Of a DNA stretch of 64,000 nucleotides, positions 7,822 through 17,093 are shown piece by piece (positions within the stretch are counted from its first letter, which is position 1; the number at the start of each line of letters is the position of its first letter). A model generated the notes under the pieces. It worked only from the letters and a program-made list of their open reading frames with translations, had not been told where the DNA came from and did no database searches. The translations under genes were made by a program, and so were the position numbers. This stretch comes from Bacillus sp. 1NLA3E (GTDB lineage Bacteria; Bacillota; Bacilli; Bacillales; Cytobacillaceae): the NCBI RefSeq assembly GCF_000242895.2, contig NC_021171.1, forward strand, positions 2,018,001 to 2,082,000, written 5' to 3'.

Positions 7822-9583
7822 GAATACTAAAGCTAGCAATAATCCAATTTTGGCTTCCGTTATTCAACGCCGCTTAAACGCAGTTACACATGATATGGCA
7901 AAGGTGCTTCAACAAACATCACGTTCTCCTGTTTTCAATGAAGCCGGTGATTTTGTGACTGGATTATTTGATCATAAAACAAGAATGATGGAACAGAGTG
8001 CGAATATTCCAATTATTGGTTTTGGAGCCCAGCCGGCTCTGCCGTATATTATGGAGTCGTTTAAAGATAACCTCTATCCGGGTGATGTGATTGTTCATAA
8101 TGATGTCTATGAGGGCGGTAATCAAACTCATGATGTTGGTGTTTATAAGCCGGTTTTTTATAAAGATGAATTAGTTGGCTGGACAGTTAGTAAAGGTCAT
8201 TTGTCCGACCTTGGTGGCGCCACTCCGGGTGGCTATAATCCCCAGCATACCGAAGTTTGGCAGGAAGCGATCCGTATTCCAGGCCTGAAAATTATGAAGA
8301 AGGGCAAGATCATACCGGATGTATGGAAGATGCTGTTCGCGAATACACGGGTCAAAATTGTTGAGGAAGACGTCAAAGCGATGATTGGGGCCTGCAATAT
8401 TGGTGAACGCGGGGTGTTAAATATCATTGAAAAATATGGTCTAGAAACATTCCGCAGCCATTTGGACTATATAATAGAAGCAACTGAAAAGCAGACGAAG
8501 GAAATCGTCCGTAAATGGAAACCGGGAACGTATTATGGTGAAAGCTATATGGTGTCAGACGGTGTGGATCCATTAAAGAAATATAAGGTTGTTGTAAAAA
8601 TCACCATTAACGATGGCAAAGTGAAAATGGATTTTACCGGCACAGATAAACAAGCGCCAGGCTTTACCAATATGCCTCCGGCTGGGGCAAAAGCAGCGTG
8701 CGCGATTGCTTATTTAATGCTGATTAATCCAGGCACGGAGATTGCCTCGAATGAAGGACTGTTTTCTTCATTAGAATGTTATTTTCCAAAAGGTAGCATT
8801 CTAAATCCTAACTTCCCGGCGGCAACGATTGTTGGAAACCAAATTGCTGATGTTTTACTTGAAGCGATCATGAATGCCTTCAAGGAGGCCGTTCCGGATC
8901 AAGTGACAGCCGGTTGGTGTAAAGCATGTCCGCCGGTATTCTCAGGAACTGATCCTCGTAAAAATGAACCATACTTTGACTTTGGCTTCATGGCAAAAGG
9001 CGGGCAGGGGGCTCTGGCCGGGTATGACGGCTTTAATGGCATTGGCTTTGCCGGCGCAGCCGGCTGCATGCGCTCTCAGGATCCGGAGATGTTAGAAATT
9101 AAAGATCCTTTCTTTATGGAGGCTTATGAATATTTGCCGGATTCTGAAGGTGCGGGGCAATACCGCGGCGGGTACGGTACGTATGTCAAAATGCGAATTG
9201 ATGGGGAAAACAATTCTGTAGGTACGCTCGGTGATGGCATGGAGTATGAAGGGGCCCAAGTACCTAATGGTTTGTTTGGCGGAAAAGCAGGGACAAGTAA
9301 TGACTATATCTTGCATTTCCCGGACGGTAGTACACAGAAGGTTGGCTCTAAAGATATGGTTTTCCAGGTACCAAAAGGAACATGGCTGGAAATGTACTGC
9401 GGCGGAGGTGGCGGTTATGGCTCTCCAGTTTTCCGTGATCCGCAAAAAGTTCAGGAAGAAGTCATGGCTGGATTACTGTCGATCGATAAAGCAAAGAAAG
9501 AATACGGGGTCGAAATTGATGCTGCGACAGGTTACGTGAATTTTGAGGGTACTGAAAAATTAAGAAAGCAAATGTTGGCATAG
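7814..9583 (+). CDS. Hydantoinase/oxoprolinase family protein, subunit B
   Basis: HyuB-like partner of subunit A, 589 residues from ATG 7814. Longer in-frame openings upstream lie inside subunit A and lack a ribosome-binding site, whereas AGAGGTG precedes this ATG. Family blocks include NEAGDFVTGLFD, PGDVIVHNDVYEGGNQTHDVG, GHLSDLGGATPGG and the glycine-rich C-terminal GGGGGYGSP. Subunit B usually contributes the substrate-binding hydrolase part while A uses ATP. GC content rises here compared with the AT-rich flanks, hinting that this stretch has a different origin from the window's chromosomal background. Confidence 0.9.
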   Translation: MSENTKASNNPILASVIQRRLNAVTHDMAKVLQQTSRSPVFNEAGDFVTGLFDHKTRMMEQSANIPIIGFGAQPALPYIMESFKDNLYPGDVIVHNDVYEGGNQTHDVGVYKPVFYKDELVGWTVSKGHLSDLGGATPGGYNPQHTEVWQEAIRIPGLKIMKKGKIIPDVWKMLFANTRVKIVEEDVKAMIGACNIGERGVLNIIEKYGLETFRSHLDYIIEATEKQTKEIVRKWKPGTYYGESYMVSDGVDPLKKYKVVVKITINDGKVKMDFTGTDKQAPGFTNMPPAGAKAACAIAYLMLINPGTEIASNEGLFSSLECYFPKGSILNPNFPAATIVGNQIADVLLEAIMNAFKEAVPDQVTAGWCKACPPVFSGTDPRKNEPYFDFGFMAKGGQGALAGYDGFNGIGFAGAAGCMRSQDPEMLEIKDPFFMEAYEYLPDSEGAGQYRGGYGTYVKMRIDGENNSVGTLGDGMEYEGAQVPNGLFGGKAGTSNDYILHFPDGSTQKVGSKDMVFQVPKGTWLEMYCGGGGGYGSPVFRDPQKVQEEVMAGLLSIDKAKKEYGVEIDAATGYVNFEGTEKLRKQMLA

Positions 9584-9709
9584 GGAAGTTCATCTTTATC
9601 AAATCTTTACCCTGTCTGTACCGAAGAGAGGGTGCGCTATCCGGTTCTTATGGATGGGAGACTCCTTTCCAGGATAGATGGGGATATAAAAAGGTTGGAG
9701 GAGAAATGT

Positions 9710-11113
9710 ATGTCGAAAAATTTAGAAAACATGATGGAGGACTATTCCCTAGAGGCAGTTCCGGCAGAGATGAGAAGACCCTGGAGAGAATTGGCAGCAG
9801 TTGGAGCCGGGATCGGTTCCAGTCTTGCTGTATTACTTACTGGGGGTATGATCACCTATATGGCTGGATTTTGGATGGGGATGTTGGCGGCCTTTATTGC
9901 TTTTTTGGTCAGTACTTTTTTTACCATATCATTAGGCATCATTTCCTTTCGGGATGGTTATTCCAGTAATATCATTTCTCGGGCCTACGCTTTTGGCACA
10001 AGGGGTTCCGCATTTGGGTCATTAATTTGGGCGTTTATGATTATCGGTTTCCTTGGTATGGAAAGTGTTTTAATAGGAAATTCTCTGCTGTTTTACTTTG
10101 ATATTGAACCCACTTTTTTTGTTAAATTTATCTTCTATTTGATCATAACTGGCATTTGGATTGTCCTCTCATTATTTGGAAATAAATTAGTTTCTCGTGT
10201 TGCTCAGATCATGATTCCTCTACTTTTTCTAATGCTGCTATTTATGGTGTATCTCCTTATGAATAAAGGATCATTATTAGAAGCTGTAACCCACGGTATC
10301 TTAATTCCTAACATGACGGCTGGTCAAGGGTTTGCGATTGCCTTGAATGCGACAATTGTTCTGGCAGGTCTTTTAGCGATTGTGGTTGCGGATTTTACCA
10401 GATTCTCCAAATCATCCAAAGATGTAGTAAAAGTCAGTGTAGTTTCTAACTTTTCTTTATATGGTGTAACCATGGTGTTTGGAGCCATAATCACATATTT
10501 TGGCTATCAAATTACAATGGATTATTTTTTAGATCAAGGAATGAAACCAGGTGCAGCCGGAATGGCAGCTATTACCAATCCGGGGATTATGCTTGTACTT
10601 GGCGGTGGTGTTTGGGGGCTTTTGACGATTATTTTTTCCCAGTCCAAGGTACAGGTTGGGAATTCCTATGAAGGGGCACTTGCTCTAGTTAACCTGTTCG
10701 ACACCGGTTTTAATTGGCGTCCTGGCAGGGCGGTGATGGTGGTGTTGGCGAATATTACCTCCCTGCTATTTATCTTTGGAAACATTCTTCATTATATTGA
10801 AACCTTTTTAACATTTGGCAGTGTGCTGTTATGTGTCTGGGTAACGATTGTGTTAACGGACTACTACGTCATTAGGGGCAAAATGAAAATCGGAAAGCAG
10901 GGCATTGAGGATCTTGCCAATATACCAGCAGTTAATTGGAAGGGGCTCTTGACGCTTGTTGTTAGTACAATCATTGGCATGTTCTTTTATCAATTAAATT
11001 GGTTTGGGGTTCCATTTATGATCGCAACGCCAATTGCATTTGTACTTTATACCGGACTTAGTTTACTGAAGGTTCAGTCTGCAGTGCCAGAGGAAAGTCA
11101 GGTGGATATTTAG
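9710..11113 (+). CDS. NCS1-type permease (cytosine/purine/hydantoin family)
   Basis: This is a polytopic membrane transporter of 467 residues with about 12 hydrophobic segments and a hydrophilic N-terminus (SKNLENMMEDYSLE). The N-terminal PAEMRRPW region and the GGMITYMAGFWMGMLAA segment resemble CodB-like nucleobase-cation symporters. ATG 9710 is preferred over upstream in-frame starts because GGTTGGAGGAG stands directly before it. NCS1 permeases carry nucleobases, hydantoins, allantoin and similar small N-heterocycles. Its place between the hydantoinase and the oxygenase genes suggests that it imports the pathway substrate. The substrate cannot be read from sequence. Confidence 0.85.
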   Translation: MSKNLENMMEDYSLEAVPAEMRRPWRELAAVGAGIGSSLAVLLTGGMITYMAGFWMGMLAAFIAFLVSTFFTISLGIISFRDGYSSNIISRAYAFGTRGSAFGSLIWAFMIIGFLGMESVLIGNSLLFYFDIEPTFFVKFIFYLIITGIWIVLSLFGNKLVSRVAQIMIPLLFLMLLFMVYLLMNKGSLLEAVTHGILIPNMTAGQGFAIALNATIVLAGLLAIVVADFTRFSKSSKDVVKVSVVSNFSLYGVTMVFGAIITYFGYQITMDYFLDQGMKPGAAGMAAITNPGIMLVLGGGVWGLLTIIFSQSKVQVGNSYEGALALVNLFDTGFNWRPGRAVMVVLANITSLLFIFGNILHYIETFLTFGSVLLCVWVTIVLTDYYVIRGKMKIGKQGIEDLANIPAVNWKGLLTLVVSTIIGMFFYQLNWFGVPFMIATPIAFVLYTGLSLLKVQSAVPEESQVDI

Positions 11114-11222
11114 AAAATTAGGATGATATCTAAATTAGTACAATGTTATTTAGTCGTTTAATCAACATTGCTTTATTATCATACATCACTTTTTTAAAAA
11201 TTTAGAATGGGAGAGATGAAGA

Positions 11223-12461
11223 ATGTGTATTAATTTCGAATTAACTGCTGAGCAAAAGAAATGGAAGCAAATTTGTAAGGAGTTAGCAAAAGATTTTGCT
11301 GAACGAGCAGCAGAGCATGATCGGGAGCGGACTTCTCCCTCTGAAAACTATAAAAAATTATATGATGCAGGTTTGTTTGGACTGACGATCCCCAAAAAAT
11401 ATGGTGGTCTTGGTTCCGGCTTTTTAGGCTATACGATTGCGATTGAAGAGTTAGCGCAAGGATGTGCGGCCACGGCCATGTCATGGAACATGCATGCTTC
11501 AGGTACGGCAGCGATCATGGAGAACCCGGAAATTCCGGAGGAAAAGAAACAATATGTCGCAGATTTGGTGATCAAGGAAGGGAAACTGCTTTGTCAATCA
11601 GTATCTGAGCCGACTTCTTCCAGTTTAATTGGCCAATCTTATACCCCTTCATTAATGGCTAAAAAAGTTCAGGGCGGCTATCTATTAAATGGTAAAAAAG
11701 CATTTGCATCCATGTTTGAAGCGAGTGATTATGTATACCTTTTTGCTCATCCGGAAGCAGATCCAAATCCGCAAAGCAGCATCGGTTTCTTTGTTCCGAC
11801 GGATTCAGAAGGAATTAAGGTGCATGATGTGTGGGATACGCTGGGCATGCGCGCTACCCGTAGTAATACGGTTGAATACAACAATGTTTTTATACCGGAA
11901 AGTCAAGTGTTGCATAAAACCGAGGCCTTTTTAGAATCGTTTATTTTAAAAAACGCGGCGTGGGCGTTTGGAACGTTTGCTTCAATGTACTACGGAATTG
12001 GGCGGGGAATCGCGAATTGGGTGAAAGAAACTTTGACTACCCGCAAACCAAAAGGATACGCACAGCCGATGGGCTATCATCCTTCTATGCGTCTACGTGC
12101 TGGTGAAATTTTTTCCGAAATGGAAGCAGCTCGGTTAATGGTTTATTATGCTGCTTGGACTCATGATACGAAAGGACCGGGGCCTGAAACGTATGCAGCT
12201 TGTTTAAGAGCAAAGTATATTATGATGCAGGCGGTCAGCAAAACAGTCCGATCAGCGTCTATCGCTTGCGGCGCACATGGGTTAATCAAAGGGTTACCGT
12301 TTGAGAGAATGGTTCGCGATGCTTTTACAGCTCCTATAATGCCGCCGAATGAAGATGCTGTTTTAGATCAAATCGGTGTCATTGATTTGGGACTGGATCC
12401 AGCTGAATTAGCACCATTTTTAAAGGAGGAGGAGGCTGATGAAACTGCAGCGGTTAACTAA
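11223..12461 (+). CDS. Acyl-CoA-dehydrogenase-fold flavoprotein, possible flavin monooxygenase
   Basis: The 412-residue protein has the three-part ACAD fold: an N-terminal helical domain with GLFGLTIPKKYGGLGSGFLG, a central beta domain (LNGKKAFASMFEASDYV, DTLGMRATRSN), and a C-terminal helical bundle with CGAHGLIKGLPFERMVRDAF. The last block ends in MPPNED rather than the common G-T-x-E motif of beta-oxidation enzymes. Relatives with this fold include aromatic-ring monooxygenases such as IacA, HsaA and DszC. The neighbouring SDR, Rieske subunits and a flavin reductase (19627) recall the indole-acetate iac gene set, so hydroxylation rather than acyl-CoA oxidation is plausible. Its end overlaps the SDR gene by 23 bases. 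The fold is secure; the reaction is inference. Confidence 0.82.
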   Translation: MCINFELTAEQKKWKQICKELAKDFAERAAEHDRERTSPSENYKKLYDAGLFGLTIPKKYGGLGSGFLGYTIAIEELAQGCAATAMSWNMHASGTAAIMENPEIPEEKKQYVADLVIKEGKLLCQSVSEPTSSSLIGQSYTPSLMAKKVQGGYLLNGKKAFASMFEASDYVYLFAHPEADPNPQSSIGFFVPTDSEGIKVHDVWDTLGMRATRSNTVEYNNVFIPESQVLHKTEAFLESFILKNAAWAFGTFASMYYGIGRGIANWVKETLTTRKPKGYAQPMGYHPSMRLRAGEIFSEMEAARLMVYYAAWTHDTKGPGPETYAACLRAKYIMMQAVSKTVRSASIACGAHGLIKGLPFERMVRDAFTAPIMPPNEDAVLDQIGVIDLGLDPAELAPFLKEEEADETAAVN

Positions 12462-13212
12462 TAAAGTTGCGATCATTACAGGAGCAGGAAGCGGCATAGG
12501 CCGGGCAACAGCCAAACGCTTTGCCGAAGAAGGGGCAAAGTTAGTCTTAAACGATATTAACCCGGCGGCTCTAGAAGGATTATTGACTGAAATTGAGCAG
12601 CCTGAAAATTGTGCCCTGGTCAGCGGAGATGTCGCGTTGGTAAGCACGGCGGCTTTATTGAGAGAAACTGCCTTAATGAGGTTTGGTCGAATTGATATAT
12701 TAGTAAATAATGCGGGCATTCATTGGATTCAGGATATCACCGAGACCACTTCGGAGGATTTTGATCATGTGATATCGACAAATTTGAAAAGCATGTTTTT
12801 GAATTGTAAAAATGTCATACCGGAGATGATAAGTCAGCAGGGTGGGGTGATTGTGAATTTGAGCTCGGTTTCCGGATATGTGGGACAAGAAATGTTAGGC
12901 AAAAGTACGTTTCTGTATAACATGACGAAGGCGGCGATCCTTCAGTTGACTCGTTCGCTGGCGACACGCTATGCGAAAGACGGCATCCGTGTCACTTGTG
13001 TGGCACCGGGGGTTACAAAGACAAATCAAATAACCACGGAGCATACGCCTGATTTAGACGGGTTTTGGCAGGCGGTGGAGGGAGTGCAGCCACTTGGCAG
13101 ATACGCAGACCCTATCGAGATAGCAAATTGTATTTTGTTTTTAGCATCTGATGAAGCTTCGTATGTAACAGGAACTTCCTTAGTGGCTGATGGCGGTTAT
13201 TTAGCGCTCTAG
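12439..13212 (+). CDS. Short-chain dehydrogenase/reductase, probable cis-dihydrodiol dehydrogenase
   Basis: NAD(P)-dependent SDR of 257 residues. It shows the cofactor motif TGAGSGIG at residues 14-21, NNAG near residue 91, the catalytic serine in NLSSVSG, and the catalytic Y-x3-K in YNMTKAA. The start overlaps the flavoprotein gene and is preceded by AAGGAGGAGG. Directly before a Rieske oxygenase, the expected job is re-aromatising the cis-diol to a catechol, or oxidising an earlier hydroxylated intermediate as IacE does. It would act in the cytoplasm. The fold is certain, the substrate is inferred. Confidence 0.87.
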   Translation: MKLQRLTNKVAIITGAGSGIGRATAKRFAEEGAKLVLNDINPAALEGLLTEIEQPENCALVSGDVALVSTAALLRETALMRFGRIDILVNNAGIHWIQDITETTSEDFDHVISTNLKSMFLNCKNVIPEMISQQGGVIVNLSSVSGYVGQEMLGKSTFLYNMTKAAILQLTRSLATRYAKDGIRVTCVAPGVTKTNQITTEHTPDLDGFWQAVEGVQPLGRYADPIEIANCILFLASDEASYVTGTSLVADGGYLAL

Positions 13213-13248
13213 AAAAGACGCTTTTCCAAGAAATGGAGGATGTTGAGG

Positions 13249-14565
13249 GTGAAAAAATATAAATGGGATGAACTCATCCAACCGGATCGGATACATCAAA
13301 AGTTGTATACTGATCCGGAAATATTTGCAGAGGAAATGACCAATATCTTCGGCATGACGTGGGTTTATTTAGCTCATGAAAGTGAAATTCCGAATGTCAA
13401 TGACTATAAAACCGGCTATTTAGGGAATCGTCCGATCATTGTGGTGAGAGAAGACAGTGACAAGTTCCGGGCTTTGTTTAACCGCTGTACGCACCGTGGC
13501 GCAACAGTCTGCCGTACTCATCGCGGTTCAGCGAAGCTATTCACCTGTCCATATCACGGCTGGAATTTCAAGAACAGCGGTGAGCTAGCTGGTGTACCTT
13601 GGCCGAAAGCGTATGGAGAGGATTTTGATAAAAAGGAATGGGGGTTGAAGCAGGTAAGGGTTGAAAGTTATCGCGGCTTTATTTTCGGTACCCTAAATCT
13701 GCATGCTCCAAGCTTAATTGATTATTTAGGTCCTGCTCGTGACTATATGGACCAGTGGCTTGACCGCTATGATGGAAAAAGACTGGTAGTAGGGAATCCG
13801 CACCGCATGGTTTATAAAGGTAACTGGAAATTAACGTACGATAACGCGGCTGACGGTTATCATGTCATGTTCTCGCACCGTTCCCTGCTCGAGATGGGCG
13901 GAAGGCTGGGAGAAAATAAGGATATGACGTATTTTGCCGAAAATCCGGATTACAGTGAGATGAATGTTCAATATCTTGGTAACGGTCATACTCTTATTGA
14001 TCAGCGTCCAAATTATAAAAATCCGGGCGATTATTGGAAACAACAGCGTCCGCAGCCGGGCAGGGAGGTCTATGAAGCGGCTATCAGGGAGCGCTATCAG
14101 GAAGAGGCGGATTCATTACTAGATCAAGCAATCGGAGCGCAAATGAATCTTAATATTTTCCCGAATCTCCTGTTTATCGGAAATCAAATTCAGGTGATTC
14201 AGCCGTATGCCGTCGATAAAACAGAGTTAACCTGGTACTCAACAACTGTTGAAGGTTTACCGGAAGAAATCAATCTGTTAAGAATGCGGACGCAAGAAGA
14301 TTTCCCAGCTTTTGGAGAGCCGGACGACATGACAAATTTTGAAGAGTGTCATCTGGGCTTGACGATTCCGGAAATAGAGTGGATTCATACCGGTAGGGGA
14401 CAAGGAGTGCCGGGGCGGCAAAAGGTAGATGAACGTGGTGTGATTTCAGGACCGGTTACAGACGAGTTGCATATCCGCAATTATTATCAGGAGTGGAAAA
14501 GGCTGATGAGTGGAGGTGTAGGGATTCAAGCTGCCAGAAAAGGAATGAAGGGGGTGTCGTCATGA
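13249..14565 (+). CDS. Rieske non-heme iron aromatic ring-hydroxylating oxygenase, alpha subunit
   Basis: Catalytic subunit of about 438 residues. The Rieske [2Fe-2S] motif C-x-H...C-x2-H is seen in CTHRGATVC and TCPYHGWNF. The mononuclear iron site is in NAADGYHVMFSH, with the bridging aspartate present. I prefer GTG 13249, nine bases after GGAGG; the in-frame ATG at 13240 abuts GGAGG with no spacing. The beta gene overlaps by ATGA. Relatives dioxygenate benzoate, anthranilate or glutamylanilide. No dedicated reductase gene lies beside it, so electron supply is unsettled; the window's ferredoxins are of the XylT type. Confidence 0.92.
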   Translation: MKKYKWDELIQPDRIHQKLYTDPEIFAEEMTNIFGMTWVYLAHESEIPNVNDYKTGYLGNRPIIVVREDSDKFRALFNRCTHRGATVCRTHRGSAKLFTCPYHGWNFKNSGELAGVPWPKAYGEDFDKKEWGLKQVRVESYRGFIFGTLNLHAPSLIDYLGPARDYMDQWLDRYDGKRLVVGNPHRMVYKGNWKLTYDNAADGYHVMFSHRSLLEMGGRLGENKDMTYFAENPDYSEMNVQYLGNGHTLIDQRPNYKNPGDYWKQQRPQPGREVYEAAIRERYQEEADSLLDQAIGAQMNLNIFPNLLFIGNQIQVIQPYAVDKTELTWYSTTVEGLPEEINLLRMRTQEDFPAFGEPDDMTNFEECHLGLTIPEIEWIHTGRGQGVPGRQKVDERGVISGPVTDELHIRNYYQEWKRLMSGGVGIQAARKGMKGVSS

Positions 14566-15143
14566 GGAATAATGATAGTTCAAAAGTTTCCTACTATATA
14601 AATAAAGATTACTATACAAAATTAATAGACAGCATAAAAGACTGGGAAAATGAAGCGGGCTATGCCTCAAAGGAAACGCATCTTGAGATTGAGCGGTTCC
14701 TGTATCGTGAGGCTCGTCTCCTTGATGAAGGGAGGATGGAAGAGTGGCTGGACTTGTTTAGTTCCGAGTGCCTTTATTGGGTCCCAATTACACCCGGCGG
14801 CGGGAATCCACTGCAGGAGGTTTCTTTAGCATTTGATGACCGTAGGCGTCTAGAGGACCGTATTTACCGGCTGCGAACTGGCTATGCCTGGTCGCAAACT
14901 CCTCCTTCGCGGACAATTCGTATGATTAGTAATGTAGAAGTTTGGCAGGATGGCGGGGATGGTCACCTCAGAGTGAGGGCGAATTTTATGCTGAACGAGT
15001 TACGGAACAGCAATCAGAAAGGATATTCCGGCTGGTGCGGCTACCGTTTGAAAAAGGAAAACGGCTTATGGAAGATTGAAGTGAAACAGGTCAATTTACT
15101 CGATTCCGATCAAGGACATGAGAATCTGACTTTTACGCTTTAA
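14562..15143 (+). CDS. Rieske oxygenase beta (small) subunit
   Basis: The 193-residue protein belongs to the ring-hydroxylating dioxygenase beta family (SnoaL/NTF2-like fold). Its start is fixed by AAGGGGGTG and the ATGA overlap with alpha; an upstream extension would lie inside the alpha gene. The N-terminal helix region (IERFLYREARLLDEGRMEEW) and the following LFSSECLYWVPITPGG are typical, as is the C-terminal WKIEVKQVNLLDSDQGHENL strand region. It is structural in most alpha3beta3 oxygenases. Coupled translation with alpha indicates a stoichiometric complex. Confidence 0.9.
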   Translation: MRNNDSSKVSYYINKDYYTKLIDSIKDWENEAGYASKETHLEIERFLYREARLLDEGRMEEWLDLFSSECLYWVPITPGGGNPLQEVSLAFDDRRRLEDRIYRLRTGYAWSQTPPSRTIRMISNVEVWQDGGDGHLRVRANFMLNELRNSNQKGYSGWCGYRLKKENGLWKIEVKQVNLLDSDQGHENLTFTL

Positions 15144-15186
15144 AATAACTGAAAATTAAAAATATTATATAAAAGGAGATGGATAT

Positions 15187-16695
15187 ATGAATAAAACCCT
15201 GCATGTAAGTCACGATGGATTTATCTCTCGTCATCAATTATGGAGCAGTGAACAAATTGCCGCCGTTGAAAAAATTCAAACATCGATTCAGGAAAAAAAT
15301 CTGCGTTTGATTCGGGTAGCATGGTCTGACCAACACGGCATCTCTAGGGCGAAAACCTTGACCATCCCTGCTTTTCAGGGAGCACTAAAGGAGGGCATTG
15401 ACTTTAATACAGGTCCGCTCTTTTTTGACACGGCCAACGCGATTGTCTTTAATCCATTTGTGAAAGGCGGCGGCTTTGATTTAGAAGAAATGACTGGCTG
15501 TCCGAACTATGCGCTAGTACCGGACCCATTAACATTCCGCGTGCTGCCGTGGGCACCGCAAACGGGCTGGATCTTATGTGATGCCTATTTAAAAACGGGT
15601 GCTCCGCTGCCGTTTGACAGCCGTCAGGTATGCCGTAAAGCATTAAAAGAATTGGATGAAAAAGGCTACGATTTAATGTCAGGTCTAGAAGTCGAGTTTT
15701 CCTTAACTAAAATTGTGGATAATGAGATTAATCCAGAGTTATTAGGAGCACCGGGGAGTCCGGGCGAACCGCCGAAGGTCAGACCAGTGGCAAGAGGTTA
15801 CCAGTATCAACTGGAAGCCCATAACGATGAAATTGATGAAATCCTCCAGGTGATTGTGGCCAACTTGGAAGATCTAGGGCTTCCGTTACGGACCATTGAA
15901 GATGAATGGGGGCCAAGTCAAATTGAAGTGACATTTGCGCCGATGCGCGGGATCGCTGCAGCTGATGCGATGCTTCTGTTTAGGACAGCTGTTAAACAAA
16001 TTAGCCGCAGACACGGGTATATTGCGACCTTTATGTGCCGACCTTCCATTCCTGGTTTTTTCTCGAGCGGTTGGCACTTGCACCAATCTCTTGTGGATGC
16101 TGAAACAGGCGAGAATCTGTTTATCCCTGAAGTGGAGACCGAATCACTATCTGTTCTTGGCAAACAATATATTGCCGGAATTCTCAAACATGCTCGGGCA
16201 TCTACTGTGTTTACAACGCCAACCATAAATGGTTATAAGCGGTTTAAACCAAATTCATTAGCCCCGGATCGTGCTGGATGGGGTGTAGACAATCGCGGCA
16301 CAATGATTCGCGTCCTAGGAGGCTACGGAGATAAAAACACACATTTTGAAAATAGAGCGGGAGAACCGGCGGCGAACCCATATCTGTATATTGCTTCGCA
16401 GATTTTCGCTGGACTGGACGGCATTGAAAATCGCTTGGATCCGGGAGAAGCGAGTGATGAAGCTTATTTGGACGAACGTGAGTCGATTCCAAGAAGTCTG
16501 CAAGAAGCAGTAGACTCATTAAGTGAAAGTAATCTTTTTCAAAATAAAATGGGTCAGTTGTTTGTGGATTACATGATTAAGATGAAAGAAAATGAGATTT
16601 CCCGTTATATGACTTATGTGGAACAAGAGAAGGTGCAGGATTATCAAAATGTTGTGACTGATTGGGAGCATCGGGAATATTTTGAAATTTTCTAA
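15187..16695 (+). CDS. Glutamine-synthetase-like ligase, probable gamma-glutamyl-amide synthetase
   Basis: The 502-residue protein has the glutamine synthetase beta-grasp and catalytic domains (WSDQHGISRAKT; DPLTFRVLPWAPQTGW; SGLEVEFSL; SGWHLHQSL). It diverges from housekeeping GlnA and resembles pathway enzymes such as AtdA1/TdnQ and IpuC, which ligate glutamate to an amine. Placed 43 bases after Rieske beta, it recalls aniline operons, where glutamylanilide is the true dioxygenase substrate. The AtdA2-type amidotransferase partner is absent nearby. AAAAGGAGATGG supports the ATG. An alternative is ammonium or small-amine assimilation released by the pathway. Confidence 0.85.
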   Translation: MNKTLHVSHDGFISRHQLWSSEQIAAVEKIQTSIQEKNLRLIRVAWSDQHGISRAKTLTIPAFQGALKEGIDFNTGPLFFDTANAIVFNPFVKGGGFDLEEMTGCPNYALVPDPLTFRVLPWAPQTGWILCDAYLKTGAPLPFDSRQVCRKALKELDEKGYDLMSGLEVEFSLTKIVDNEINPELLGAPGSPGEPPKVRPVARGYQYQLEAHNDEIDEILQVIVANLEDLGLPLRTIEDEWGPSQIEVTFAPMRGIAAADAMLLFRTAVKQISRRHGYIATFMCRPSIPGFFSSGWHLHQSLVDAETGENLFIPEVETESLSVLGKQYIAGILKHARASTVFTTPTINGYKRFKPNSLAPDRAGWGVDNRGTMIRVLGGYGDKNTHFENRAGEPAANPYLYIASQIFAGLDGIENRLDPGEASDEAYLDERESIPRSLQEAVDSLSESNLFQNKMGQLFVDYMIKMKENEISRYMTYVEQEKVQDYQNVVTDWEHREYFEIF

Positions 16696-16736
16696 TTCCT
16701 TTTCCTACGATAAAAATAAAGGTGGGAATAAGATAT

Positions 16737-16994
16737 ATGCACACTCAGCCGATTGCAGACGTTGAATTTATCAAACAAATTCAACGTCTCCAAAAAAACA
16801 TACAGGTTTACGAAGAGTTGGCAGAGAAGATCCGTAGCGCTGCTGTAATGGACAGAAGTATTTATTCAGGTGAGCAAGATTCAGATTGGCTCTCCATAAA
16901 TCGTGAGGATTATGTTCAAATTATGGAAGTTCTTTCAAAACTTGATTTGTGGAAACCATGGAATCAAACCATTCAACCTCGGATTACGAAATAA
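16737..16994 (+). CDS. Small helical protein of unknown function
   Basis: An 85-residue protein not recognised. ATG 16737 follows AAAGGTGGG, so I prefer it to the in-frame GTG 15 bases upstream, which lies within that site. The sequence begins MHTQPIADVEF and is predicted mostly helical (FIKQIQRLQKNIQVYEELAEKI), ending in a tryptophan-containing tail (DLWKPWNQTIQ). It lies 41 bases after the glutamine-synthetase-like gene in the same direction, so it may be an accessory subunit of one of the upper-pathway enzymes. Nothing in it identifies a catalytic role. Confidence 0.6.
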   Translation: MHTQPIADVEFIKQIQRLQKNIQVYEELAEKIRSAAVMDRSIYSGEQDSDWLSINREDYVQIMEVLSKLDLWKPWNQTIQPRITK

Positions 16995-17011
16995 TTGTAA
17001 TTTCCATTTGT

Positions 17012-17029
17012 GGGGATATACCTATCCCC
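17012..17029 (+). other. Short hairpin between upper- and lower-pathway blocks
   Basis: GGGGATA (17012-17018) pairs with TATCCCC (17023-17029). No long T-run follows, so it is at best a weak terminator or an mRNA stabiliser. It marks a 99-base break in the otherwise tight gene series. Confidence 0.3.
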
Positions 17030-17093
17030 CTTATAAACATTCATAAAGAACGAAATATACAATTTAATAAATTATTATAGGAGGAATAAAACT

